Shown: positions 49,453-57,818, counted from the first letter of the stretch. The stretch is 64,000 bases of DNA from Aliidiomarina sp. B3213 (GCF_003290085.1 NZ_QMKJ01000002.1:248001-312000), one strand, 5' to 3'. The notes: generated by a model not told the origin, from the sequence alone. Numbers and translations are program-made.

Positions 49453-51054
49453 GTGGAGCGCTTAACCACGCATGCTTTGGAAAAAATGTTTCGAGCCTCC
49501 GACGTAAAAGACATCAAGCTTATCGACGATATTTGGACAAGTCTTCCTGAAGCATTTGAGGCAGGGTTGCTTGATGCACCTGAAAAATGGGTATCTATTA
49601 AAATAGGCGATCGCCAGAACGCCAGCCTTACCTTCAAAATTAGCGACGACAAAATGGAAGCAGAAGCAATTGTGACTGCTCCATACGGCGGTGTTTCCTT
49701 TTCCACAGAGCAAGTGCTTAACTACCTCCGCAATGCGCATATAACCAACGGCATTCGCAAAAAAGCCATCGAACAAATTGTCATTCATACCAAAGAGGCA
49801 CCTCCCGGAGCTCTGCTTACCATTACCATCGCTCGTGGCAGACAGCCAAGAAATGGAGTAGACGCCAAGTTTAAACCGTTAGTAGAAGATGCTCGCCAAC
49901 GTGTTTTAAAACCTCAATCTAAAGACCAGCACAGAGTTGATATGCGGGATCTCGGCTCTGTTGTGTCCGTAAAAGAAGGTGTAGAAATTTTAGAGCGCAT
50001 TCCACCCAAACCAGGCAGGCCAGGGGTTACGGTTACAGGTGACACTTTAAAAGCAGAAGACGGTAAAGATCAGCAAATAAAGGCTGGGAAAGGCACCGAA
50101 ATTAGCAAAAAGAACCCTAACCGTTTAGTTGCCACAGTTACAGGCATGCCCTCTTTCGTAGACAACAGTTGTAGCGTTGATGACGTTCTAGCGCTCAAAG
50201 GAGTAGATGTAAGTACGGGACATATCGACTTTGACGGTTCGGTATTCGTCAACGGAAACGTAACCCCTGGTATGAGAGTTTTCGCTGAGGGAGACGTCAC
50301 TGTAAATGGATACGTAGACTCTGCGAACATTCGTGCAAAAGGAAATATTACCGTTACCAAAGGCGTTATAGGGCATCAAAGGGACCCGGAACTGTTAGAT
50401 GAAGATGGAAATTATCCAAGTCACTCCACACGCATTGTTGCCGACGGGTCTATTTGGCTGAACTACTCCCAGTATGCGACGCTTATTCCGCAACACGGAT
50501 TGTTCGTAGAAAAACAGCTTACTCATTGCCAAGTTATAACGCCTGGAAAGATTCACATTGGCGGAGAAGGGAGTGCCGCGAATGGTAAAGTTATTGGTGG
50601 TCAGCTGGAAATTGCAGACGACGTTTTCGTCGGGCAGCTTGGGGCTCCTGCAGGAACTAGAACTCGTGTGTTATTTAACGTAGAAGCAACAGCCCCAGCG
50701 AATCTAGAAGAACAGCTGGAGTTGGCAGACAAGTTGGCTAAACTAGTGACTCAGAAGAAAAAGTTACTCAAGGCTAAAGAAAAGTTCCTCGAACAACCTA
50801 AAGCCTTTAAGAAAGGGTTTGGAAAAGCACTACAAAAGGCATTACAGCGCGTACAACATGAAATTATGATGTCCAAAAATCGCCTTGAATTTCTTCATAG
50901 CCAGGAAGTGCAGCATAATCCTATTCGGGTTAGAGTTAACAAGGTAACTCATGTTGGGGCCGAGTTTTTGTTTAACGAAAAAGCACAACGACTGCATGAG
51001 CCTCGAGGACCAAGTACCATTTTATTGAAAGAAGGCAAGATTAAGTTTGAGTGA
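49453..51054 (+). CDS. DUF342 / FapA family protein
   Basis: Large protein of the DUF342 (FapA, flagellar assembly protein A) family. It has an N-terminal alpha/beta region, a central right-handed beta-helix (about 215-400, with GNVTPGMRVFAEGDVTVNGYV and repeated G-x-I/V turns), and a C-terminal coiled coil rich in Lys (about 415-480). Role is unclear; some members bind polar or flagellar factors. The first canonical start is GTG 49453 (533 residues), but the frame continues 22 codons upstream with protein-like sequence, so the true start may be a rare ATT at 49387. Confidence 0.85.
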   Translation: MERLTTHALEKMFRASDVKDIKLIDDIWTSLPEAFEAGLLDAPEKWVSIKIGDRQNASLTFKISDDKMEAEAIVTAPYGGVSFSTEQVLNYLRNAHITNGIRKKAIEQIVIHTKEAPPGALLTITIARGRQPRNGVDAKFKPLVEDARQRVLKPQSKDQHRVDMRDLGSVVSVKEGVEILERIPPKPGRPGVTVTGDTLKAEDGKDQQIKAGKGTEISKKNPNRLVATVTGMPSFVDNSCSVDDVLALKGVDVSTGHIDFDGSVFVNGNVTPGMRVFAEGDVTVNGYVDSANIRAKGNITVTKGVIGHQRDPELLDEDGNYPSHSTRIVADGSIWLNYSQYATLIPQHGLFVEKQLTHCQVITPGKIHIGGEGSAANGKVIGGQLEIADDVFVGQLGAPAGTRTRVLFNVEATAPANLEEQLELADKLAKLVTQKKKLLKAKEKFLEQPKAFKKGFGKALQKALQRVQHEIMMSKNRLEFLHSQEVQHNPIRVRVNKVTHVGAEFLFNEKAQRLHEPRGPSTILLKEGKIKFE

Positions 51055-51088
51055 TTCAAAGACTTTTGATCACTCAACAGAGATATAT

Positions 51089-52111
51089 ATGAAAGATAAA
51101 CAGTCCCTAGCCAGTTGGAACCTTATTTCCCGAATTCATTTTTTTGAGCAATATCCAAATACCCTTGTTGTTAACCCCCCTGCCGAAGCTCAATTACCAA
51201 GCTCAATCTCAGCATGGCATTTCTATGCACACGCAATTTTTCAGAGCCGGTCCAACAGCTATATTGGTGCTCAACCACCAAATGTAGAAGAACAAGAGTC
51301 TATTCTTGTTTTCCTCCCTAAAGAAAAGAAGCTTTGTAATTACATTTTTGAGGCCTTGCAAAGCGTTAGCCAACACGGAACACAACTCTATATTGTCGGT
51401 AGCAAAGATTCTGGCGCTAAGTCTTGGGCTAAGAAGCAAGTAGGAAACTGGTCTGCCTTTCAAAAAACACAGAGTGGCAATCATTGTCAGGTACTTTGCG
51501 CCGAGTACCTCGCAAACGAACCTAGAAAAGACTCGTGGATAGAAAAAAACTTGAGTGTCACGGATGTTACGCTCGGGAAAACTCAATTGAGTTTGTCGTT
51601 TCTTCCAGGTGTATTCAGTCAAGACAAATTAGATCTTGGAACAAAATTGCTTCTCGAAAAGTTACCCTCAAGCATTTCTGGTGATGTTCTCGACTTTGGC
51701 TGCGGCAGCGGTGTAATTAGTCAGTTTTTGCTAAGTACACAATCAGAACGACAAGGCTCTATCAATAGCATGCATTTATGCGACCTTAATGCTTTTGCGA
51801 TAGAGGCCAGTAAACACACCCTAAAAAGGTTTAATGCAAGCTGTTCGTTTTATCTCGATGACGGTATTCCTGCTAACCTCCCCAAGGTTGACTGGATTAT
51901 CTCAAATCCTCCTTTTCATCAGGGCAAGTCTACTAATTACGAGATAGCGACACAGTTTATTCTCAAAGCCAAGAGCCACCTTAAAGCTAACGGAAAGGTG
52001 CTTCTTGTTTTTAACCAGTTCTTACCGTGGGAAAGGCTACTCGCCGAGCAATTCAAACGAATATCGGTTATTGCTCAGAATAAATCTTTCAAAGTGGTTA
52101 CTGCTGAATAA
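51089..52111 (+). CDS. rsmC: 16S rRNA (G1207-N2) methyltransferase
   Basis: Methylates N2 of G1207 in the 30S subunit. Two Rossmann-like halves: an N-terminal degenerate domain and the catalytic C-terminal domain with SAM site VLDFGCGSGVISQ and NPPFHQG. ATG 51089 gives 340 residues and an N-terminus comparable to E. coli RsmC; a TTG at 51047 overlapping the end of the fapA-like gene would add 14 residues and cannot be excluded. Confidence 0.92.
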   Translation: MKDKQSLASWNLISRIHFFEQYPNTLVVNPPAEAQLPSSISAWHFYAHAIFQSRSNSYIGAQPPNVEEQESILVFLPKEKKLCNYIFEALQSVSQHGTQLYIVGSKDSGAKSWAKKQVGNWSAFQKTQSGNHCQVLCAEYLANEPRKDSWIEKNLSVTDVTLGKTQLSLSFLPGVFSQDKLDLGTKLLLEKLPSSISGDVLDFGCGSGVISQFLLSTQSERQGSINSMHLCDLNAFAIEASKHTLKRFNASCSFYLDDGIPANLPKVDWIISNPPFHQGKSTNYEIATQFILKAKSHLKANGKVLLVFNQFLPWERLLAEQFKRISVIAQNKSFKVVTAE

Positions 52112-52167
52112 GTTGGCTTGTCATTGGCACTATTGAGACATAAGATGAAGTATTGAATTGGGGGAGA

Positions 52168-53790
52168 ATGGTTACACTAGCCATGGTAAAAGGAACATCA
52201 ATCAAACAGGGGCTTTTGCTTACAGTTATATTAGTAACTGGGCTCGCTGTTGCGCTTTCCTCCACGATAAATTTGCTCATTCAATCTCGCAACTACGAGG
52301 CGTCTTTAATAGAGCGCGCCGAAGCGAACATAGAAATTCTAACTGTTACCGTTGCTCAAGCACTCAGTGAAAACAACAGCGCACTCGCTGACAACATTCT
52401 TTCCGGGTTACAACAGACAAACTTCATAACCCATGCACATTTATATCGTTATGTTTCGACCACCGACCGTATCGATTTTTTCACTAGCTATAATCGGTCA
52501 GATTTACCCCCATTACCGAATCGAGCGAATAATATTGAAGACTACACGCAAGCAACCACTGCTTCTGGAAGTATAGAAATTGCTCGTCCAATCTATAATC
52601 CAGATCACCAACTATTGGGTTATATGTATATCAGGGCTTCTTTGAGTGAATTAAATAATTACATTTGGAAAGCGAGTACCTACGCTTTTGCTAGCTTTGC
52701 CCTGAGTTTGTTGATTGCAGGAATATTGTCGAATGTATTACGCCGATATCTGATGCGTCCCCTGATAGAGGTGAACGAAGTTGCGCGGCAAATCAATCAA
52801 ACGAGAAACTACGATTTACGCCTCCCACCAGCGGAGCTTTTAGAGATCGACCATTTCAGTGCGAGCATGAATAAGGTACTCGACAAACTACAATTGCTCA
52901 TGAGGAAAGCTAGGGAGAGCGATTTAGAGCACCACAATGTTGTTGAAGACTTAGAGAGTAAAATTCAACAACGCACAAGTGCGTTACGCACAGCAAACCA
53001 AGAGTTAGTAGACACCCTCGAGCAGTTACACTCAACGCAGAATAAGCGTTTAGAAACCGAACGGCTGGCAGCCATGAGTAACATGGTTGCTGGAATAGCA
53101 CATGAAATAAATACGCCTGTTGGTTTAAGCGTTACAGCAGCGAGCTTAATCGAAGACAAGCTAGAAGAACTCCAAGGTCAACTTGAAGAAGGTAATAAAG
53201 AGAAGCTGAATGCTATTTACGCGGAATTTGTGAACAACATCAATATAGTACAGCGCAATTTAAAACGTGCAGGAGAGCTTATTGGTAGCTTCCGCAGCCT
53301 AGCCTTTGAACATGCTAAAGAAGAGCCCTCTGTCATTTACCTAGAGCAATTCGGCAACATTATGGTCGACCGACTCAGTCCTTTGCTGAAAAATCCAGAG
53401 AAGTGCAAAATTGAACTAAGTACAGACGACTCCATTATTAAAATACGCCGCCACCCATTAGAAGGCATTTTAACTGAGTTGCTTGAAAACGCGATTTACC
53501 ACGGTTTTAAAAATAAAGACCATGGCATTATCGATTTACGTTTACACGTGAAAGAAGGAAAGCTACTCATTCAGTGCCACGACAACGGTGTGGGGATGAG
53601 CGAAGAAATTCAGAAGCGTATTTTTGAACCTTTTATGACCTCAAGCCGCTCGTCAGGACACCCTGGATTAGGTATGCATCTAGTTTATAACTTGGTTACC
53701 CAACTGTTAAAAGGTAAAATATCTTGCACTAGCGTTGCCGATCAAGGTACGAAATTTGATATAGAAATTCCGGTCCAAGTAGAAGAATAA
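52168..53790 (+). CDS. Membrane sensor histidine kinase without receiver or Hpt domains
   Basis: About 540 residues: first membrane helix (15-35), a periplasmic sensor of about 135 residues resembling the CHASE8 type, second helix (about 171-191), HAMP, a coiled coil, then the kinase core with phosphoacceptor His312 in GIAHEINTPVG, N-box LLENAIYHGF, DNGVGM, FEPFMTS and GHPGLGMHLV. No receiver follows. The ATG at 52168 sits very close to GGGGGAGA; the ATG at 52183 is an alternative. Next to an ArcA-like regulator and an Hpt gene. Ligand unknown. Confidence 0.9.
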   Translation: MVTLAMVKGTSIKQGLLLTVILVTGLAVALSSTINLLIQSRNYEASLIERAEANIEILTVTVAQALSENNSALADNILSGLQQTNFITHAHLYRYVSTTDRIDFFTSYNRSDLPPLPNRANNIEDYTQATTASGSIEIARPIYNPDHQLLGYMYIRASLSELNNYIWKASTYAFASFALSLLIAGILSNVLRRYLMRPLIEVNEVARQINQTRNYDLRLPPAELLEIDHFSASMNKVLDKLQLLMRKARESDLEHHNVVEDLESKIQQRTSALRTANQELVDTLEQLHSTQNKRLETERLAAMSNMVAGIAHEINTPVGLSVTAASLIEDKLEELQGQLEEGNKEKLNAIYAEFVNNINIVQRNLKRAGELIGSFRSLAFEHAKEEPSVIYLEQFGNIMVDRLSPLLKNPEKCKIELSTDDSIIKIRRHPLEGILTELLENAIYHGFKNKDHGIIDLRLHVKEGKLLIQCHDNGVGMSEEIQKRIFEPFMTSSRSSGHPGLGMHLVYNLVTQLLKGKISCTSVADQGTKFDIEIPVQVEE

Positions 53791-53909
53791 AATTAAAATA
53801 ATATGCAGTTAAGCTTGCATTAAAGGGTTGCAAAAACATATTCTTATACATTGGAAACAAAATAACTACATTGAGTACAATGCATAACAGCGAGCCCACG
53901 GAAGCAAAT

Positions 53910-54638
53910 ATGAACGTAAAACTCCTGATAGTAGAAGACGAGGTTGTAACCCGCCAGACACTCTCACGCTTATTTCAGCAAGAGGGATATGAGGTGTTCG
54001 ACGCTGCAGACGGACGGCAAATGGAACATATAATGGCGCAGCAAGCCATTGACATTATTATCATGGACGTGAATTTACCTGGCCAAAGTGGTCTTGAGTT
54101 AGCAGAGTCGTTACGTGAACAAAACAACATTGGGTTAATTTTCTTAACAGGGCGTGACAGTGAAGACGACCGTCTTCTCGCACTCGAGCTTGGTGCTGAC
54201 GATTATCTGATTAAGCCTTACAACCCAAGAGAACTCACTATCCGCGTAAGAAATTTGGCGCGCCGCATTGAGCAAATCAATACTCCTCAAGAATTCTCAG
54301 TAGAAGGGAGTCGGCAGTACCATTTCTCAAATTGGGTTTTAGACTGCGACAGCCGCTGCTTGTACTCGCCAGAGAAGAAGATTTTCCGGTTGCCGAAAAG
54401 TGAATTCAGAGCGCTTGAGCTGTTCCTTACTCACCCTGGGAAAATCCACGACCGCGAGACATTAGTACGTAAAATGCTCGACCGTGAGCTACGCCCAAAT
54501 GACAGAACTGTTGATGTGGCAATTAGACGTATTCGGAGACACTTTGAGTCTCACCCGGACACGCCTAACTTGATTACCACAATTCATGGTGAAGGTTATC
54601 GCTTTGTGGGCGACGTAGAAGTTAAGGTAGCTTCATAG
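53910..54638 (+). CDS. ArcA/TorR-type OmpR-family response regulator
   Basis: Receiver with Asp10, phosphoacceptor Asp53 (IIMDVNLPGQSG) and Lys102 (LIKPYNPRELTIRVRNL), then a winged-helix DNA-binding domain (RTVDVAIRRIRRHFE, IHGEGYRF). It is strikingly like E. coli ArcA at the N-terminus (LIVEDEVVTRQTL) and in FLTGRD-x-E/D-D. The ATG at 53910 has GGAAG 5 nt upstream and gives 242 residues (ArcA 238). It could be ArcA itself or a paralogue paired with the adjacent kinase; DNA targets are not evident. Confidence 0.9.
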   Translation: MNVKLLIVEDEVVTRQTLSRLFQQEGYEVFDAADGRQMEHIMAQQAIDIIIMDVNLPGQSGLELAESLREQNNIGLIFLTGRDSEDDRLLALELGADDYLIKPYNPRELTIRVRNLARRIEQINTPQEFSVEGSRQYHFSNWVLDCDSRCLYSPEKKIFRLPKSEFRALELFLTHPGKIHDRETLVRKMLDRELRPNDRTVDVAIRRIRRHFESHPDTPNLITTIHGEGYRFVGDVEVKVAS

Positions 54639-54641
54639 AGG

Positions 54642-54983
54642 CTACCGCTTTCCTTCCAGCCAAGAAGCTAGTGCCTCTGTGTCCTCTTTGTAGTTTGAGT
54701 CCCATTTCTGCATGACTTGGTCGGCTTCCGGCCAGCTCCAAGCTTCTTTCTCTAAGTACTCCATATGCTCAGCTAGTCTTGAGAAGCCTAGCGAGCGACA
54801 AGCTCCTTTTATCTTATGAGCTTGCTTTCGCAAACCACCTGAGTCTTTTGCGTCCTTGCAAGTGTCAAGTTCTTCAATATATTCCGGCATTACCACAACA
54901 AAAGACTTATAGCTGTCTTGAATTCCCTCTTTACCCAGGATCGTTAAATACTGCTCGATCAGGTGAGTATCTAAATTATTCAT
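54642..54983 (-). CDS. Solitary Hpt phosphotransfer protein, HptA-like
   Basis: 113-residue single Hpt domain with His56 in KQAHKIKGACRSLGFSRLAEHME, the same pattern as the C-terminal Hpt of ArcB. Shewanella is known to split the Arc relay, using a stand-alone HptA with ArcA. Here the gene converges on the ArcA-like regulator with only 3 bp between stops, so a similar relay (kinase to Hpt to regulator) is plausible, but the adjacent kinase lacks a receiver to feed it. Confidence 0.85.
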   Translation of the reverse strand: MNNLDTHLIEQYLTILGKEGIQDSYKSFVVVMPEYIEELDTCKDAKDSGGLRKQAHKIKGACRSLGFSRLAEHMEYLEKEAWSWPEADQVMQKWDSNYKEDTEALASWLEGKR

Positions 54984-55026
54984 GCCTTTCCTAATTCATC
55001 AAAAAAAACGCTAACGTCAATCGACG

Positions 55027-55071
55027 GATCCGTAAGCTGAATTGATCCGTAATGGGTGAAGTTATGATAAC
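55027..55071. promoter_or_regulatory. Candidate operators upstream of folE2
   Basis: A 9-bp direct repeat GATCCGTAA occurs at 55027-55035 and 55044-55052 (17-bp period). A perfect palindrome GTTATGATAAC (55061-55071) contains TATGAT, a 5/6 match to a -10. FolE2 is zinc-repressed through Zur in several bacteria and Zur sites contain GTTAT/ATAAC arms, but the classical spacing is longer, so the assignment is tentative. Confidence 0.35.
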
Positions 55072-55186
55072 CTGTCACAATTAAAAATGCAGTAGACAGG
55101 TCTTCGATTAAGGCGAACGCCACAGACCACAGGTTAAATAGATTATGTATAAAGAGCCAGACCAGCATAGCGGAGTTGCACAAAGC

Positions 55187-56107
55187 ATGACATCTTCAAT
55201 GCCAGATATCGCCAGTCATACAAAAACGGCGCACGTAGGAACATTAGACTGGGTGGGGATGAGTGAAATAGAAATGCCGTTAATGTTTGTGGACAATGGT
55301 GAAACCACCCGTGTAGGCGCACGCGTTGACGCATTTGTAAGCTTAGATAAAGAAGAGGCTAAAGGCATTCATATGTCTCGGCTCTATTTGGCACTAGAAG
55401 CCCTTTCAGCCGAAGGAGAAGTGACACCAGAAGGCATCAAAAAGTTACTTGAGACCTTCATCGAAACGCATGCTGATCTCAGCGACAACGCTATGGTGGC
55501 CATTCGTTTTGATCATCATTTACGCCGTAACGCGCTACTTTCTGGTAAACAAGGCTGGAAAGCATACCCGGTTGAAATTAAGGGAGAGATGAGAAGCGGC
55601 AAGTTCCACTGTGACGTTTCAGTAGATGTTACCTACTCCTCAACCTGTCCATGCTCTGCTGCATTAGCGCGCCAGCTCATCCAAGAGGCGTTCCGAGATA
55701 AGTTTGCTCAAGAACAAGTGAGTACTGAAACGGTTGCTGAATGGTTGGGTAGCCAACAAGGCATTGTTGCTACACCTCACAGTCAGCGTTCAATTGCTGA
55801 AATTAAAGTACGACTTAATGAGCAAGCAGACAGTTTTCTGGTTCAACAGCTTATCGACGAAGCAGAAGCCCAACTGAAAACTCCCGTTCAAGCCGCCGTA
55901 AAGCGCGAAGATGAGCAGGAGTTTGCTCGTTTGAATGGTCAAAACAACATGTTTTGTGAAGACGCAGGCAGAATCCTGAAAAAGGCTTTGAATGAACATA
56001 AAGCTGTTGCAGACTTCAGAGTACGCATTAACCACTATGAGTCTTTACACGCCCATGACGCCGTAAGCATTGTCACCAAAGGCGTACCGAACGGGTTCAC
56101 TGCATAA
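55187..56107 (+). CDS. folE2: GTP cyclohydrolase FolE2 (type IB)
   Basis: Makes dihydroneopterin triphosphate for folate, using a metal other than zinc as alternative to FolE. Catalytic Cys in TCPCSAAL and Glu/His in ESLHAHDA. The family core starts at VGMSEIEMPL. Start is uncertain: ATG 55145 is the longest, but ATG 55187 (306 residues, MTSSMPDIAS) resembles family N-termini and has a distant GGAG. Divergent from the Hpt gene. Whether folE1 exists elsewhere is unknown. Confidence 0.93.
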   Translation: MTSSMPDIASHTKTAHVGTLDWVGMSEIEMPLMFVDNGETTRVGARVDAFVSLDKEEAKGIHMSRLYLALEALSAEGEVTPEGIKKLLETFIETHADLSDNAMVAIRFDHHLRRNALLSGKQGWKAYPVEIKGEMRSGKFHCDVSVDVTYSSTCPCSAALARQLIQEAFRDKFAQEQVSTETVAEWLGSQQGIVATPHSQRSIAEIKVRLNEQADSFLVQQLIDEAEAQLKTPVQAAVKREDEQEFARLNGQNNMFCEDAGRILKKALNEHKAVADFRVRINHYESLHAHDAVSIVTKGVPNGFTA

Positions 56108-56145
56108 TTTAAATTTTCGATAATTCTGGCAAGCAGTTTGCATTA

Positions 56146-56187
56146 AGTTTCAGAGAGTGGCGCCTTAAGGTAAGGCGTCAGGAAACT
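56146..56187. repeat. Nested inverted repeat in the DUF2726 leader
   Basis: An inner stem CGCCTTA (56161-56167) / TAAGGCG (56171-56177) with a 3-nt loop sits within an outer stem AGTTTC (56146-56151) / GAAACT (56182-56187). It ends 19 nt before the DUF2726 ATG. No U-tract follows, so it is not a simple folE2 terminator. Confidence 0.6.
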
Positions 56188-56206
56188 GACACTGAGGTTA
56201 ACTGTT

Positions 56207-56767
56207 ATGGAAATTGTGCTCATTCTTTTTATTGTTGCTTTAATTGCTGTGGCAATACTTGCGGCAAGAGTTTCTGAAAACTTTGCACCCTATCCTTACA
56301 AGAAACGCCAAGAAAACTTTTTCTCTGTCACGGAAGATTCGTTTCTTTCATTACTCGAATCGGCATGTGGCAACCAGTACCGTATTTTCACTAAAGTACG
56401 TTTAGGTGACGTTATTAGCGTTCGTGAAAAAGGTCTTTCTGCAGGCGCGAAACGCGACGCCAATCAGAAAATAAATGCGCGTGTTTTAGACTTCGTGCTT
56501 TGCGATAAAAATTCAATGCGCATTTCTGCAGTGATCGAACTAGAACCTACGGAGCCTTCACACGCGCAAATGAAACGTAATTGGTTCCTGAAGAACTCAC
56601 TTGCCGCGGCAGGCGTTCCATTTATGCGATTTAAAGCACGTCCTGGTTATCGCGCTGCAGAGCTTGGTGAATTTATTCAAACCAAGCTTAGACAAAATGA
56701 TTATGTTCGCGCTGCAGGGCCTCGTCCTCGTGACGTAGAAGATAGTGACGTTGCTATTGCAAGCTGA
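56207..56767 (+). CDS. DUF2726 membrane-anchored protein
   Basis: 186 residues: an N-terminal membrane helix (about 3-22) then the DUF2726 domain (about 40-165), thought to have a restriction-endonuclease-like fold. Possible catalytic acids occur in RVLDFVLCD and SAVIELEPTEPS, with Lys/Gln downstream. Function is unknown. GAGG lies 9 nt before the ATG. 97 bp after folE2 and 34 bp before the CbiB-like gene. Confidence 0.8.
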   Translation: MEIVLILFIVALIAVAILAARVSENFAPYPYKKRQENFFSVTEDSFLSLLESACGNQYRIFTKVRLGDVISVREKGLSAGAKRDANQKINARVLDFVLCDKNSMRISAVIELEPTEPSHAQMKRNWFLKNSLAAAGVPFMRFKARPGYRAAELGEFIQTKLRQNDYVRAAGPRPRDVEDSDVAIAS

Positions 56768-56770
56768 TAA

Positions 56771-56793
56771 CCTGTTGTGAAGAGCACAACAGG
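56771..56793 (+). promoter_or_regulatory. Hairpin overlapping the CbiB-like ribosome site
   Basis: CCTGTTGTG (56771-56779), loop AAGAG, CACAACAGG (56785-56793): a perfect 9-bp stem. Its 3' arm contains the AGG of AGGCGAG, the only Shine-Dalgarno-like sequence before the ATG at 56802, so folding should reduce initiation. Confidence 0.6.
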
Positions 56794-56801
56794 CGAGTTT
56801 T

Positions 56802-57776
56802 ATGATTGACCTATTAGGGCCTGCTTCTGCAGGCCTTTTTACATTATGGGTAATAGCAATTGTAGTTGTAGAGTGGGTGCTACCCATTCCAACCCGCATG
56901 CACCCGTTGTGGATTCTTCACCAAAGTGCAAAACGTTTAGCGCAAAAGGTTCACCCGAATAAACCACGCTCTCGTTCTCAGCAACGGATATCGGGACTTA
57001 TGGCAACCGTGCTGGTTTGGCTACTTATTGTTGGCTCTATTTCTTTATTTTATGCGTTAGCCGACCTGAAGCAGCTATTGGGACTTCTTCTCCTATTTTT
57101 CTTGCTGGGTAGCCAACCTTGGCGTCAAGAACGCAAGGTTATTCTCCATGCGGCCTCTCGAAAAATGCTCAAGATAGCGCGCGCAAGGCTTGCACGTTGG
57201 CTTAATCGGGACTGCAGTCACCTCACAGAGTTTGGCGTTCAAAAGGCTGTTTTTGAACAATCGGCGAAGAATCATTTTCATGGTTGGGCTGGAACCTTAT
57301 TCTGGTTTGTCTTGTTAGGTCCTATCGGCGCTCTGAATTTCCGAGTGTTATATGAGCTTTCTCGCGCTTGGCCGCAACACTTACCTGGCTGGCACGACTT
57401 CGGCTTTGTCGCTACTCAACTATTCAGAATTTTTAATGCCCCTCCCGCGTTGTTATTTAGAGCAGTACTCACGATTTTCGCTTGGGTAACAAAACGTAGA
57501 CCTAAAAAAAGCAAGTGGTCTGGTTCTGAATCACAGCTTCTTTATGGCCAAGAGTGCTCGCTATTTTCGCTGGTTGCAGCAGTAACCGACGCACCGCTAG
57601 GAGGACCGATAAAGTACCAAGGGGAAACCATTACGAGACCGCGATGGGGTACACAAAAGTTGCGAGCTAAGGAAAATTATGTCGCTATTTTTCGTCACTT
57701 TGCGCTGTTACAAATCACCTGGTTGATAGCCTTATCTCCGCTTTTGCTGTTTTCAGATTTACTGCTCACTAGGTAA
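56802..57776 (+). CDS. CobD/CbiB/AmpE-superfamily membrane protein
   Basis: 324-residue polytopic protein: hydrophobic segments at about 8-26, 66-100, 165-185 and 298-318. PIPTRMHPLWILHQ near residue 30 and EQSAKNHFHGWAGTLFWFVLLGPIGALNFR (given as residues 152-181) resemble CbiB (adenosylcobinamide-phosphate synthase) and AmpE. No other cobalamin genes are nearby and several CbiB residues differ, so the substrate is doubtful. Its first codons contain a terminator-like hairpin. Probably co-transcribed with DUF2726. Confidence 0.7.
   Translation: MIDLLGPASAGLFTLWVIAIVVVEWVLPIPTRMHPLWILHQSAKRLAQKVHPNKPRSRSQQRISGLMATVLVWLLIVGSISLFYALADLKQLLGLLLLFFLLGSQPWRQERKVILHAASRKMLKIARARLARWLNRDCSHLTEFGVQKAVFEQSAKNHFHGWAGTLFWFVLLGPIGALNFRVLYELSRAWPQHLPGWHDFGFVATQLFRIFNAPPALLFRAVLTIFAWVTKRRPKKSKWSGSESQLLYGQECSLFSLVAAVTDAPLGGPIKYQGETITRPRWGTQKLRAKENYVAIFRHFALLQITWLIALSPLLLFSDLLLTR
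56816..56840 (+). terminator. Terminator-like hairpin inside the start of the CbiB-like gene
   Basis: GGCCTGC (56818-56824), loop TTCT, GCAGGCC (56829-56835) then TTTTT (56836-56840); flanking AG/TT extend the stem. It covers codons 5-13. CAGGC of the upstream hairpin (56790-56794) can alternatively pair with GCCTG (56819-56823), so the two structures are mutually exclusive. Confidence 0.55.
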
Positions 57777-57789
57777 TCACCAATTAGCG

Positions 57790-57818
57790 TCGATCCCACG
57801 ACGTGCTTCAGGTATAAT
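57790..57818 (+). promoter_or_regulatory. Promoter of the adenosine kinase-ahcY unit
   Basis: TCGATC (57790-57795), 17-nt spacer, TATAAT (57813-57818), followed by TCGCGG. The -10 is perfect, the -35 weak (3/6). Confidence 0.6.
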
